Source of the DNA: a virus
Direction: 5' to 3' (one strand)
Length of the DNA: 48,647 nt
Virus record (IMG/VR): IMGVR_UViG_3300050821_000928
Coordinates: 1-48,647 of that record
Part shown: piece by piece, positions 7,817-16,485 of the stretch
Numbering within the stretch: the stretch's first letter is position 1
Layout: each line of letters opens with the position of its first letter
The notes under the pieces: generated by a model
What the model was told of the DNA's origin: nothing
What the model saw: the letters and a program-made list of their open reading frames with translations, nothing else
The model's database searches: none
Position numbers and translations under genes: made by a program

Positions 7817-8084
7817 TAGCCCAATCACGTCGTTCACCGATACGACTGTAGTTGATGGGTTGTTCTATCAATATCAAATAACCGCCTTTAATGCCGTGCT
7901 AGAAACGAAGCCTACAAGTGATGGAGTAGTAACAATTCCAGTCACTGGGACCCACTCTACAATCACGTCATGGACTGCTTCACTTGTTGACCCGACGCAT
8001 ACAGCTCCAACTGGCTATAATATCTATCGTCAGCAGGTTACAGCCCCAAACCCTCCGGGTGCCGTTAGTACGACGGTGAACTAG
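7695..8084 (+). CDS. Exported FN3-like protein with signal peptide
   Basis: Read from GTG at 7695 this encodes MNKNILKGSLILLLVAC, a textbook export signal with a lipobox-like LVAC; an alternative signal peptidase I cut lies after RVFA. The mature part resembles fibronectin type III sequence in an unexpected order. First come strands typical of the C-terminal half (GYTKVGTV, FTDTTVVDGLFYQYQITAF), then the N-terminal half (SWTASLVDPTHTAPTGYNIY). A longer ATG-started version begins at 7662, but the GTG start gives the clean signal. It could be a lipoprotein acting in the host envelope or a displayed adhesion domain. Confidence 0.6.
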   Translation: MNKNILKGSLILLLVACVVGVRPWRVFAQADAGYTKVGTVNSPITSFTDTTVVDGLFYQYQITAFNAVLETKPTSDGVVTIPVTGTHSTITSWTASLVDPTHTAPTGYNIYRQQVTAPNPPGAVSTTVN

Positions 8085-8089
8085 CGGCT

Positions 8090-8257
8090 ATGAGGGCAGA
8101 GTCCATCCGAATCCGCTCAGATACGATAGAAATTTATCGTGCATGGTCGGAGAACACAGGTAGGACTCTTGTGGGTCTTATCGAGATGGTACTAATGGAA
8201 GCGGCACAGCATTATCTGGATGGACTGAATCCGAAGTTACATCAGGACAAGAAATGA
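8090..8257 (+). CDS. Ribbon-helix-helix-like small protein
   Basis: A 55-residue frame: a short beta strand (SIRIRSD), a helix (IEIYRAWSENTG) and a second helix (LVGLIEMVLMEAAQHYL). This is the order of CopG/Arc ribbon-helix-helix DNA-binding proteins. The stop overlaps the next ATG (ATGA). It sits inside the tail operon and may regulate late genes; the fold call comes from pattern only. Confidence 0.6.
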   Translation: MRAESIRIRSDTIEIYRAWSENTGRTLVGLIEMVLMEAAQHYLDGLNPKLHQDKK

Positions 8258-8934
8258 GTATTAGTCGTATAGGTACATTTGTTCATTCATATAATCCTAT
8301 GGGCACTTTTGCGCTTACTGGCATCAATGCCCACGATTTGCTTCTGATTGGAATCTCCGGCAATGACAGTACACAGCCCACTCCGGGTATATCAGATACT
8401 AACTCGAATACATGGAATCCTCTGACCATTCTATTCGATTCACCCACTGGTACGTCCTGCCAAATATGGTGGGCAGATGCCAAGGCCGGAAATATGACGG
8501 CTACTGTAACAGGAATGACGAGCGACCCTGGCGGGACATTAGTCCAGTATCGAAGCACGACCGGCCTTGCATTCACACATGATGTAGACAATCAGGTAAA
8601 GGCTGGAGCTTCCAGCGCCACTCCAAGTGGTGCTCAGATTACCACGACCGGGACTGGATTAGTCTGGGGCTATTATGCTAACGAACTTAGCACTAGTACT
8701 ATTACAGCCGGTACAGGTTATACGCTGATTCAGGCCGATGGCACCCACATTGATGCGCAAGAGGAACAGTTGAACACCGCTGCCGGGAACTATACGGTGG
8801 TTTTCAACTCTAGTCCTGGTGTAGCCAACTGGAGCATCTATACGACATCGTTCAAAGAGGGAGTAGCGGCTGGCGGGATTATAACACCTCCCTGGTATAA
8901 ACTACCAACGGTAGGTCCGTCTTACGCTATTTAG
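8254..8934 (+). CDS. Putative virion protein, beta-sandwich
   Basis: A 226-residue protein with phrases (ISDTNSNTW, CQIWWADA, then repeated Thr/Ser/Gly strands) that recur in secreted or structural beta-sandwich domains of phages and bacteria. Probably a tail accessory or adhesin. GC content appears higher than in the flanking tail genes. Confidence 0.55.
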   Translation: MSISRIGTFVHSYNPMGTFALTGINAHDLLLIGISGNDSTQPTPGISDTNSNTWNPLTILFDSPTGTSCQIWWADAKAGNMTATVTGMTSDPGGTLVQYRSTTGLAFTHDVDNQVKAGASSATPSGAQITTTGTGLVWGYYANELSTSTITAGTGYTLIQADGTHIDAQEEQLNTAAGNYTVVFNSSPGVANWSIYTTSFKEGVAAGGIITPPWYKLPTVGPSYAI

Positions 8935-8948
8935 TTAAGGAGAATTAA

Positions 8949-9536
8949 ATGGCTCGTCAGTATTTTAATAGTCAGTTAGCGGATTCTAGTATTGTTGCAG
9001 CATCTATTACGCCAACAACTACTAAGACATTTATATTTACTAATGCTCAAGCTAGTCAGTTTTTTCCTATTGGATACGGTCTTGCAGCCCCATTTGCAGG
9101 ACAGGTTTATAGGTTTGCGTGTGGTGGTTTGATAACTACACCTGCTACAGGAACTCTTGTTATAGACCCAGTTCATGGTAATGGGGCTACATCCACGACT
9201 GGCGGAACAGATATGGGTGCTTCCGCCGCACAGACAGTTACGGCTAGTTTAGCTAGTCAGCCGTGGATCATGGACGGATACTTAGTATATCGTACTATAT
9301 CGACCGTATTAACCACTTCGACAGCGTGGCTTACTGGAGTATTTCATAGTCAAGGAACTTTAGCTACCGCTGGTGGTGGCTGGACAATTCCGTTTGGAAG
9401 TACGGCAGCGGTTTCAGTGGACACGACCGGAACCGCAGCCGCTGGATTATTTGGGGCATTAAATTTCTATGTTACCTTCTCCGTGACTGGCGCAACTATT
9501 AGTGCTCAGTGGACCTCAATGCAATCCTTAAACTGA
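8949..9536 (+). CDS. Putative virion surface protein
   Basis: A 195-residue, Thr/Ala/Gly-rich beta protein behind TAAGGAGAATTAA, starting MARQYF like the 154-residue protein upstream. No motif for function; the late-operon setting suggests a fibre or decoration component. Confidence 0.6.
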   Translation: MARQYFNSQLADSSIVAASITPTTTKTFIFTNAQASQFFPIGYGLAAPFAGQVYRFACGGLITTPATGTLVIDPVHGNGATSTTGGTDMGASAAQTVTASLASQPWIMDGYLVYRTISTVLTTSTAWLTGVFHSQGTLATAGGGWTIPFGSTAAVSVDTTGTAAAGLFGALNFYVTFSVTGATISAQWTSMQSLN

Positions 9537-9543
9537 GGTATAT

Positions 9544-9903
9544 ATGATAGGGAGCTACCCATACGGACTTATTCAAGTTTCTTATAGTGCTACACCAGTA
9601 TTTGACTGTTTTCAGGGTAATGTATTTACAATGACACTAACTGGTAATATCCAGTCTATGTCTATTATAAACGCGATGCCCGGTCATTTATATACGTTTA
9701 TATTTACACAGGATTCTCTCGGTCTTCATACGATTAATTGGCCTACCGGATTTAATGGAGTTGTTAATATCCCAGCTTTAGCTGCTCCAAACTCCGTTTG
9801 TGTACAATCCGCTATCTTCGATGGAACTAGTTTTTATGGCGTAGCCATGGGACAAGTTAATTTACAGAACGTAGCCGTAGCCGTAGTCAATCCTCAAATA
9901 TAA
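9544..9903 (+). CDS. Small beta-rich virion protein
   Basis: A 119-residue protein with a hydrophobic beta pattern (VFTMTLTGNIQSMSI, YTFIFTQD, HTINWPTGF). Such short domains are common as phage fibre tips or as conserved C-terminal domains of fibres. Function not recognised. Confidence 0.55.
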   Translation: MIGSYPYGLIQVSYSATPVFDCFQGNVFTMTLTGNIQSMSIINAMPGHLYTFIFTQDSLGLHTINWPTGFNGVVNIPALAAPNSVCVQSAIFDGTSFYGVAMGQVNLQNVAVAVVNPQI

Positions 9904-9904
9904 T

Positions 9905-10720
9905 ATGCCCTTCACTGGACAGCCAGGAAATAATCCGTCTCTTATAGGGTCGAGTAAGTTTAATATCCCTATTCAACAAGGGACTATTCCTTCGTCCTCA
10001 AATGGTCCTCGACCGAATCTTGTTACAAGAGTTATAAAGAAGCTTAAGCAGAAAATTAAGAAATATGCCCATTTCACAGTATTTCATACCGGACTTCAAC
10101 CTTCGGTTCAAGTTGTACGGCTAGTAACTCGGAGAGTTTATAGAAAGAAATCTTCCTTTCAACTACGCAAGATTGCTAGATTCTTTAATTGGCATTCTGG
10201 CTTACAACGTGTTGTAGAAAGTCAGATAAAGTTTCAGACACGTATTCGTAAGACACTTAAAAAAGCAAGTTTTCCGCTACGAAAGCTTGCTCGCTTCACG
10301 TATTGGCATACAGGCTTACAGCCTTCGGTTCAGGTCATTAAGTTTCAGACTAGAGTCCGTAAGACTCTTAAGAAAGCTAACTTTCAGTTTCGTAAGATTG
10401 CATTATTTACGAAGTGGCATGTTACATTCGTACAGCCGGACATAAACCATAATGTATTGAAACTTGCTGCTCGGCGCAGTCTTAGAGATAAGAGACGCAA
10501 AGGAAAGAATGCTAGATTCTTTCCTCTCTACGAGACGGGCTTACAGCCGGTTAGTTTATTCCTTCGGATGCGTACTCGAAGGTCAATACGTAGTAAGTCA
10601 GCCTATCAATATCGTAAGATAGCCCACGTAGTGGTATGGCATTTTACGCCTGCCGCAGGCGGAGGTACTCGTAGAGAGTGGGTCAGTCCGAGGACTGGTC
10701 ATAGTAGAGGGGACCAATAA
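9905..10720 (+). CDS. Highly basic tandem-repeat protein
   Basis: A 271-residue, extremely Lys/Arg-rich protein. From about residue 35 it carries roughly six degenerate repeats of 35-38 residues with a core like R-K-I-A-R-F-x-x-W-H-T-G-L-Q-P, then a hydrophobic strand, then T-R-x-R-K-T-L-K-K. The WH.GLQ element is clear at least three times. It sits between fibre-like genes and the adaptor, so it is probably carried in the virion. Binding to packaged DNA or passage through membranes is plausible from charge alone. I know no family with this repeat. Confidence 0.7.
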   Translation: MPFTGQPGNNPSLIGSSKFNIPIQQGTIPSSSNGPRPNLVTRVIKKLKQKIKKYAHFTVFHTGLQPSVQVVRLVTRRVYRKKSSFQLRKIARFFNWHSGLQRVVESQIKFQTRIRKTLKKASFPLRKLARFTYWHTGLQPSVQVIKFQTRVRKTLKKANFQFRKIALFTKWHVTFVQPDINHNVLKLAARRSLRDKRRKGKNARFFPLYETGLQPVSLFLRMRTRRSIRSKSAYQYRKIAHVVVWHFTPAAGGGTRREWVSPRTGHSRGDQ

Positions 10721-11437
10721 ATGCCTCCACCATTCATAATAAATGACCTTGTTAATGAAGTTATTTTACGGTGTGAGAACCGGACGACTGACACCGCGAG
10801 GGCAGCGATATGGATTAGGGATGCTCTTTTGGAGATTGCCTCGAATCCTGATTATCGAGATGATTTCCAAGAACTCGAAGAGTGGGGTCCAGCGTATAAC
10901 CTAACTGCTAACATAGCAGAATATACTGAAAGTTTGATTCTTCCTGTCGGAGATATAAGTAACGCCCTACTTGACATTTTAATATGGGTAGATTACCCGG
11001 CGAATCTAAATCGTCGTAAATTAGATATCAGTCATTATCAGAAGACGGATAGATTCCAACCGACATACTCGATACCGACAGAATGGTATCGTTTCGGAGG
11101 TCTGATTGGATTTAATCCAGTCCCTAATCTTGCATATAAAGTACAAGCTAGGCTTTGTAAACAGCATCCTATAAATGATGCAACTCTTAATCAGACAACT
11201 ATATTACTTCCTAGAGATTGGAACGAAATACTTGTAATGGCCGCGGTTCAAAGAGGATTTATTGAGTTGATGGAATATGAGAAAGCAACTATGATTCATC
11301 AGCAATTATATGGGGACCCTGACAACAAAGGACAACCAGGGCTCATATACCATGCGAAGCGTAAACGAAGGAAAGAGTCGTGGCGGATGGAATCTCGACT
11401 AACTATGGTACGTCGTCCGTATGGATGGGGGACATAA
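10721..11437 (+). CDS. Head-tail adaptor protein (podovirus-type)
   Basis: A 238-residue, mostly helical protein. The start (NDLVNEVILRCENR, RAAIWIRDALLEIA), a central beta segment and a late helix bearing RDWNEILVMAAVQRG follow the layout of portal-bound adaptors such as P22 gp4-like and T7 gp11-like proteins. The basic C-terminal tail could insert between portal subunits. The assignment rests on pattern and position. Confidence 0.6.
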   Translation: MPPPFIINDLVNEVILRCENRTTDTARAAIWIRDALLEIASNPDYRDDFQELEEWGPAYNLTANIAEYTESLILPVGDISNALLDILIWVDYPANLNRRKLDISHYQKTDRFQPTYSIPTEWYRFGGLIGFNPVPNLAYKVQARLCKQHPINDATLNQTTILLPRDWNEILVMAAVQRGFIELMEYEKATMIHQQLYGDPDNKGQPGLIYHAKRKRRKESWRMESRLTMVRRPYGWGT

Positions 11438-11438
11438 A

Positions 11439-12338
11439 ATGCCAGTTGACCCACAATTTGCGAATGCATGGCTTACTCCGCAGGGTGGTTCCTCTGGAAC
11501 TGGCGGAGGCTCGAATCAATACATGAGTTATCCGAACATCAATCCTACACAGGGTGTGTTCCAGCCGACTGCGAATAACGCACAATATGCGTTTGGTCAA
11601 GGTATCGGTGGTGGTCGTGTCGTAACTCCGACTATAGACCCTAATTTTACACAGCAATTTTATGGCTTGTTACAAGGGCTTACTCCGGATAAATTATCTG
11701 CTCCGCAGAATCCATTACTTCAATTACTACAGCAATACTTCTCTCAAGGACCTTCGGCGTTGCCTGGAACGCAAGCGTTGACTACTCAGGCCGGAGGCGA
11801 CCCTAATCTATCTGCGATAGTCGCATCCGGAGGGGATCCTATCTCCGCTATGCCTGCATGGCAATCTATGATAGATGCACAGCAACAGAATATCGGAAGG
11901 AATCAAGCCAATCTAAAAGAACAATTCGCCTTTGGAGGCGACCTTAAGAGTAGTCCCTTTGGGGATGCGATGCAGAACTTTCAGTCCCAAACTACTCTTG
12001 ACCAGAATAGTTTACTGGCCCAAATGATGCAACAATCTATGGAATCTGCGATGGGTAGGAAACTAACTGCGGCGGAGACTTTAAGCGGAAATGAACTAGC
12101 CGCAGGTCAGACATTAGACAGTTCGGCGCTTGGATTTACTGGGCAGGCCCAGCAATCCGGAGAGTTTCAACAAACTCAGATGCAGAATGCTATTAATATG
12201 CTAATGCAAATGCTCCAGCAGGGAGCTTATGCGACACCAAATGTCATGCAGGGACAAACTGCCTCACAGACCTTTGGTAATATAATGGCCGGTCTGGGTG
12301 ACGTATTTAAGGGCAGTGTATCTAAGACTTCTCCATAA
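11439..12338 (+). CDS. Gln-rich internal virion or ejection protein
   Basis: Read from MPVDPQ (ATG 11439); an ATG 18 bases earlier overlaps the adaptor gene. The 299 residues are rich in Gln, Gly and Met with amphipathic helices (QTQMQNAINMLMQMLQQ) and low-complexity N-terminal Gly/Ser. This composition is typical of podovirus proteins ejected with the DNA. Two larger proteins of similar style follow. Confidence 0.6.
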   Translation: MPVDPQFANAWLTPQGGSSGTGGGSNQYMSYPNINPTQGVFQPTANNAQYAFGQGIGGGRVVTPTIDPNFTQQFYGLLQGLTPDKLSAPQNPLLQLLQQYFSQGPSALPGTQALTTQAGGDPNLSAIVASGGDPISAMPAWQSMIDAQQQNIGRNQANLKEQFAFGGDLKSSPFGDAMQNFQSQTTLDQNSLLAQMMQQSMESAMGRKLTAAETLSGNELAAGQTLDSSALGFTGQAQQSGEFQQTQMQNAINMLMQMLQQGAYATPNVMQGQTASQTFGNIMAGLGDVFKGSVSKTSP

Positions 12339-12349
12339 GGTGAATATAA

Positions 12350-13720
12350 ATGGCTAATGGACAAGGTCCGTTATCAAATGCGCCAGGATATTCTCCTGGA
12401 CAGAATCCGTTGATTCCACAAGGTCAGCCTTCGGCTCAATCTGGGGGACAGGTTCAGCCTGACCAGGACGCGGTTAAGAAGCTTCTAGCTATGCTTGCAC
12501 AACAAATGTCTCAATCTCAGGCCGGTGGACAAACTAACGTACCGTTACCGAAGGCCCCTCAACAGAAGTCCCAAACCAACGTAGAATATGGTGGTATAGC
12601 CGGTGGGATAATGGGTCTTATAGAAGGTCATAAGGCTAAGAAAGAGGCTTTGGAAACCCAGAAAGCGGAGAGTTATTATAATCAATTACAACAATTCTTG
12701 ACTCCGACCGGCGACCCAAACGTAGATGCCCAGAATAAACAGAAGGCGGAGATGTTCCTCGGAGATGACAAGATTAGAAAGACTTTGGAAAAGGGACTTG
12801 GATACTTCCAGTTAATGGAACCTGAGAAACCTCCTCCGGAAGCCGTAGGCGTTCATCAAGCCATGAATAAAGGTAAGCAGAAGCCTACGGCTCAGGCTCA
12901 GCCTCAAAGACCGTCATTACCTCAAGGCGGCCCGATGGGGAATATGCAGGCTTTATTGAGTATGTTGAAGCCGTTGACTGAGGCGCAAGGTAACGTAGCT
13001 AGTACGACCGAGACTATATCTAGAACCAGTCAAATAAACCAGCAAATCGACCTAGGTAGTAAGACAACCGAAGCGAATATAAAGAACTTGAATGCTTCTA
13101 CCGAAGCCACGAAGTGGAAGCTGGAGAATGACAAGAATCTTTCTCCTTTAGAAAAGGAGAATCTTGAGAAAGACCTAAAAACTAAGGATGCTCAGTTATC
13201 CGAATTCAATAAACGAGCAGAGTTATATTCTGCTGAGGCATCTTACTATCGGAGTGGAAAGATAACACCTCAATTTATCCTATCAAGTTATAGAACCGCT
13301 CTAGCAGGATTAGACAAATCTGCTAGTGATGCTTCTACTTTAATGAAACAGGCTCAGTCCGAGAGGGATAAATATCAGAACTGGCAGAATCAATATGCGA
13401 AGCAGGGAGTAATCTCCGATGACATTTTATCCAAACTCGGATTTACTAACATGGGAGATTTTACCTCTAAACTTCAACAAGCAGATTTAATTCTTAATGC
13501 TCAAAAGGCTGCTTATCAAAAAGCCGTCCAAGGAAGACAAAATCTAGCTCAAGTACAAACACAGGTTGTTAATGGAAGTATGCCTTTATCTAAGGCTATT
13601 GTAGACGCTTATAAGGCTGCTGGAGTTTCTATTCCAAGTGATGTAGTTAATGGAATTACCGCGGATGCTCCCCCTGACGCTACTGCACTTGATGATGAAA
13701 TTATGAATCTGGTGAAATAA
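12350..13720 (+). CDS. Internal virion or ejection protein, coiled-coil
   Basis: A 456-residue protein with a disordered Gln/Pro/Gly-rich first 70 residues, a short Gly-rich hydrophobic stretch (GGIAGGIMGLIEG near 83) and long charged helices thereafter. The ATGs of this gene and of the next large gene mark a compact ejection-protein cassette (TAATGG junction). No enzymatic motif is visible. Confidence 0.6.
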   Translation: MANGQGPLSNAPGYSPGQNPLIPQGQPSAQSGGQVQPDQDAVKKLLAMLAQQMSQSQAGGQTNVPLPKAPQQKSQTNVEYGGIAGGIMGLIEGHKAKKEALETQKAESYYNQLQQFLTPTGDPNVDAQNKQKAEMFLGDDKIRKTLEKGLGYFQLMEPEKPPPEAVGVHQAMNKGKQKPTAQAQPQRPSLPQGGPMGNMQALLSMLKPLTEAQGNVASTTETISRTSQINQQIDLGSKTTEANIKNLNASTEATKWKLENDKNLSPLEKENLEKDLKTKDAQLSEFNKRAELYSAEASYYRSGKITPQFILSSYRTALAGLDKSASDASTLMKQAQSERDKYQNWQNQYAKQGVISDDILSKLGFTNMGDFTSKLQQADLILNAQKAAYQKAVQGRQNLAQVQTQVVNGSMPLSKAIVDAYKAAGVSIPSDVVNGITADAPPDATALDDEIMNLVK

Positions 13721-16032
13721 TGGCTGCTCCACAAACAGGTCAACAGAGTATCTCTGATGATACTGTGAAAGCATTCTTGTCAGTTCCGGATGACAAGAAG
13801 CGCGAAGCTCTTGGAAAGATGAGTCCGGAAGCGAAGACGGCATTACTTGGGGGATTGAAGACTTATAAAGCTAAGAATCCGACTCAGACTCCGACGGCTA
13901 CCACGCAAGTACCTCCGGTAGGACAGCCTACGACTCCTAAGGCTCCGCCTTCGTTCTTGCCGACTCAACCTCCAGTTCCCGCGGGTGAACAGATTAAGAC
14001 GGGGATTAAGGGAATTGGGCATAATCTTGGTGCTATGGCTTCTACGTTCTTTGGTCATCCGGCCATCAGCCTACCGGCTGGAGCTATTAGTAAAACAAGT
14101 CCAGAAGTTAATATACCTGCTCGTGGTAATAGTATGACCGCCCATGACGTTTATGCATCTATGGACGCGATGAATAAGAACGTAACCGAAGCTTGGAAGT
14201 CAGGTCGAGTCGTAGAGGCTACGGCAAAGACAGCCTTAATGGCTGTTCCAGTTCTATCGGCTATAGGAAGTGGAGGAGACCCTCTAGCCGTGGCTGCTTC
14301 AATGGCTTTCGTGTCACCATGGTTGACCGACAAGTTTGACCAAGCCAAGAATGGACAGCCAATCGCTGCGGCCATAGAAGTGGCTGGAACTCTAGGAATA
14401 CCTCATCTAGCTGGTAAAGCAATACCGAAGGTCAAATCCTATGGAGAAGCCGCAGTTAAATGGAATGATACGGTTGATAAGGCTGCTAAAGTTCGGAGTG
14501 ATTCGTTCGATACGAGTAAAGCTGCGCTTATAAAGATAACGGCGGACATTAATAGAACTAAAGTCGGGAGTCTTGTTAAGTCTATTTCTGATGAGGACAT
14601 GGTTCAGTCCGCGAATAAAGGGCTGCCAGGTTCCTTTGACCCTGCTTCGCTAAGTCAGAGACTTAATAAATTTAAGAACGAAGTTCTAGGCGGTAAGGCT
14701 TCGAAGGTTGAAACCCCCGCCGTAGAAAAAGCCACGAAAATGATTAACGCCCGTGGCAAAGCTATGTCATGGAATGATTTGAAACAATTAAGAACTTCGT
14801 TATTTGAGATTGATAAGTCTCCGAGAGAGACGGCAATTTTTGCCAAACTGGATGAGTCAATAGAATCGGAACTCTCCAAGAGAGCAAAAGACATTGGTCG
14901 GGAGGCTCAGGATAAGGCTTATAATACTATAACAAAAGCTATGTCCGAGCATAAGAACGGATTGCTTGGAGATTTAATTCACGCAGAAAATGACCAAGAC
15001 TTCTTTGACACTTTGAAGAAGGCTAATAAATCAGTTGAATTAAAGAACTTAGATAGTGACCTAGCGCAGTTAGGTCTTCCTGATAATTACCTAAAGAACT
15101 TATATGATTCTCATACTAATATACATAGAGTGGTAAGCAACGCTTCCGCTGGATATTCTGGAGGAAAGATTTCATCTTTGAAACAACATCCATTTGTTGC
15201 GGGGACTGCGGGTGCTGTCGCATACGGGACTGTTCCAGGATTCGGTCAGAAACTAGTAGCAAGCTTAATGGCTACTATGTATGCTGCGGATTTGGCGAAT
15301 CGTGCTGGCGCCATAGAGGAAATGAAGAAGCTTCCTTATACAGGGCCCCCGAAGGGATTACTTGGTAATGCTTTACAAGTCAAACCGGTAGGGCCGTCGC
15401 CTTTGAATCCGCCTTCTGCTCCGCAGGGAGGAACTCCGTTAGGAATGTCTCCTAGTCCAACACCGACTTCAAGCTCCGGTCCTCCCTCTGCTCCGACCGG
15501 AGGTCCGGCTACCGGAGGTGTGTCCCCTGCGCCCGCATCGCCACCTAGCGCACCTCCGGTAGTTCAACCTTCGGTTCCGCAGGTTAAAACAGTTCCATTA
15601 AGTGAGCACATAATCCAAGAAGGCGTCAGAGAAATTCAAGAAATTAAACGTGCGGAGCAGGCTAAAGTAACTAAGGTTCCTGAAGGTCAGCACGGGACCG
15701 GACCAGAAGCCGAGAAAATAAAAGGTGCTGAACGGAAGGCTAAAGAGCGAGCCAAGTCACTCTCCGAGCAACCTCGTGCCCCGAAACAAGGTGGCAAGCC
15801 AATGGTTAGTGAGTCTTCAACGGAGTTGACTACCGTTAAAGAATTAGAAGAACATATCGGAGAGCGTTCAAATGGTAAACTTATGTTGAGTGCTTTACGT
15901 AAGTATGCGAAGCAAGAAGGTATCGGATTAGATAGTGATATTTATAAAGAGTTTCTGAAAGAAGCCGTTCAGAAAATGGGTCCTTCGGAGAGAAAGACTT
16001 TAGGGACTAATATCCCGAAGGAGGTACCCTAA
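13720..16032 (+). CDS. Large ejection-type virion protein, probably frameshift-extended
   Basis: A 770-residue protein. Residues 1-90 are Pro/Thr-rich. A hydrophobic block follows near 165-205 (TALMAVPVLSAIG, PLAVAASMAFVSPWL) and could enter the membrane. Helical segments fill 250-500, a Pro/Ser/Gly linker lies near 550-625, and a charged helical end follows. The zero frame stops at TAA 16030-16032, immediately after CCC with AGGAGG two bases upstream. The +1 frame stays open for 121 more codons with an ADP-ribosyltransferase-like sequence and no start codon. An 891-residue fusion by +1 frameshifting is the simplest reading. Confidence 0.75.
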   Translation: MAAPQTGQQSISDDTVKAFLSVPDDKKREALGKMSPEAKTALLGGLKTYKAKNPTQTPTATTQVPPVGQPTTPKAPPSFLPTQPPVPAGEQIKTGIKGIGHNLGAMASTFFGHPAISLPAGAISKTSPEVNIPARGNSMTAHDVYASMDAMNKNVTEAWKSGRVVEATAKTALMAVPVLSAIGSGGDPLAVAASMAFVSPWLTDKFDQAKNGQPIAAAIEVAGTLGIPHLAGKAIPKVKSYGEAAVKWNDTVDKAAKVRSDSFDTSKAALIKITADINRTKVGSLVKSISDEDMVQSANKGLPGSFDPASLSQRLNKFKNEVLGGKASKVETPAVEKATKMINARGKAMSWNDLKQLRTSLFEIDKSPRETAIFAKLDESIESELSKRAKDIGREAQDKAYNTITKAMSEHKNGLLGDLIHAENDQDFFDTLKKANKSVELKNLDSDLAQLGLPDNYLKNLYDSHTNIHRVVSNASAGYSGGKISSLKQHPFVAGTAGAVAYGTVPGFGQKLVASLMATMYAADLANRAGAIEEMKKLPYTGPPKGLLGNALQVKPVGPSPLNPPSAPQGGTPLGMSPSPTPTSSSGPPSAPTGGPATGGVSPAPASPPSAPPVVQPSVPQVKTVPLSEHIIQEGVREIQEIKRAEQAKVTKVPEGQHGTGPEAEKIKGAERKAKERAKSLSEQPRAPKQGGKPMVSESSTELTTVKELEEHIGERSNGKLMLSALRKYAKQEGIGLDSDIYKEFLKEAVQKMGPSERKTLGTNIPKEVP

Positions 16033-16036
16033 AGGA
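16021..16036 (+). other. Candidate programmed +1 frameshift site
   Basis: In the zero frame: AAG GAG GTA CCC TAA. A Shine-Dalgarno-like AGGAGG lies two bases before CCC, and the next base T makes CCCT, so a prolyl-tRNA can re-pair one base forward while the stop codon is decoded slowly. The order (internal SD, slippery codon, stop) is that of the RF2 gene site AGGGGG-TAT-CTT-TGA, where the spacer is three bases. Inferred, not shown. Confidence 0.55.
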
Positions 16037-16396
16037 GAAATATTTTATCATAATACACCATTTGAGACAGCTCAAAAAATTATTGATGAGGGTTTAAAGA
16101 CTACTGAACTAAATGAGAGAGATGAATGGACTGTACCTGTAGCTAAAGATATTAAAGTTGCAAAAGGAATAAAAACATCACAAGGAGTAGTCTTTGTAGG
16201 TAAAACTACAAACCCTTTATTTGACAAGTCGATAGATTATGGTGATGGTCTTAAGGGAGAGTATCAACATACTGGGCCAATATCACCTGATAATTTTACC
16301 GGGGTGATTATATCCTCAACACTCAAAGATAAGCCAGGTTTTGCAGAATTCGTAAGGAAGGCAAAGGCGAAAGGTTTGAAGATTGTATTTGATTAA
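16031..16396 (+). CDS. ADP-ribosyltransferase-like domain in +1 frame
   Basis: 121 codons directly continuing the 770-residue protein after a +1 shift. The start KGEIFYHNTPFETAQKIIDE places a strand with Tyr-His, then a helix ending in EGL. Later GVVFVGKT and GEYQHTGPI give further strands. This order (YH.T, I..EGL, GV.F) recalls small ADP-ribosyltransferase-fold toxins and polyvalent virion domains; catalytic residues cannot be assigned securely. There is no ATG, GTG or TTG near the start, so independent initiation would need ATA or ATC behind AAAGGAG. The DNA is more AT-rich than the upstream gene. A sequencing error is the competing explanation. Confidence 0.55.
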   Translation, partial: KGEIFYHNTPFETAQKIIDEGLKTTELNERDEWTVPVAKDIKVAKGIKTSQGVVFVGKTTNPLFDKSIDYGDGLKGEYQHTGPISPDNFTGVIISSTLKDKPGFAEFVRKAKAKGLKIVFD

Positions 16397-16403
16397 ATGA
16401 GAT

Positions 16404-16427
16404 TAGGTTGTTTCTAGAGACAGCCTA
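16404..16427 (+). other. Stem-loop after the ejection-protein genes
   Basis: TAGGTTGT pairs with ACAGCCTA (eight pairs, one G-T) around an 8-base loop, just after the +1-frame stop at 16396 and just before a palindromic site. No T-run follows, so it may be a 3' stabiliser or a weak terminator. Confidence 0.4.
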
Positions 16428-16431
16428 GTAA

Positions 16432-16448
16432 TGTCAACTAGCTTGACA
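16432..16448. repeat. Dispersed palindrome, copy 2
   Basis: TGTCAA-CTAGC-TTGACA followed by TTAATATA, in the 89-base spacer before the gene at 16486. Its right half also reads as a -35 box, with TATAGG 18 bases downstream. Confidence 0.8.
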
Positions 16449-16485
16449 TTAATATACGAAGTAACCTATAGGAGATAAAAATAAA

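Noticed and set aside
7607-8084. Rz/Rz1-type spanin pair
   Set aside because: The embedded frame has a lipobox-like signal, but the outer frame lacks an N-terminal membrane helix and coiled coil, and the mature embedded part is FN3-like, not a short Pro-rich lipoprotein.
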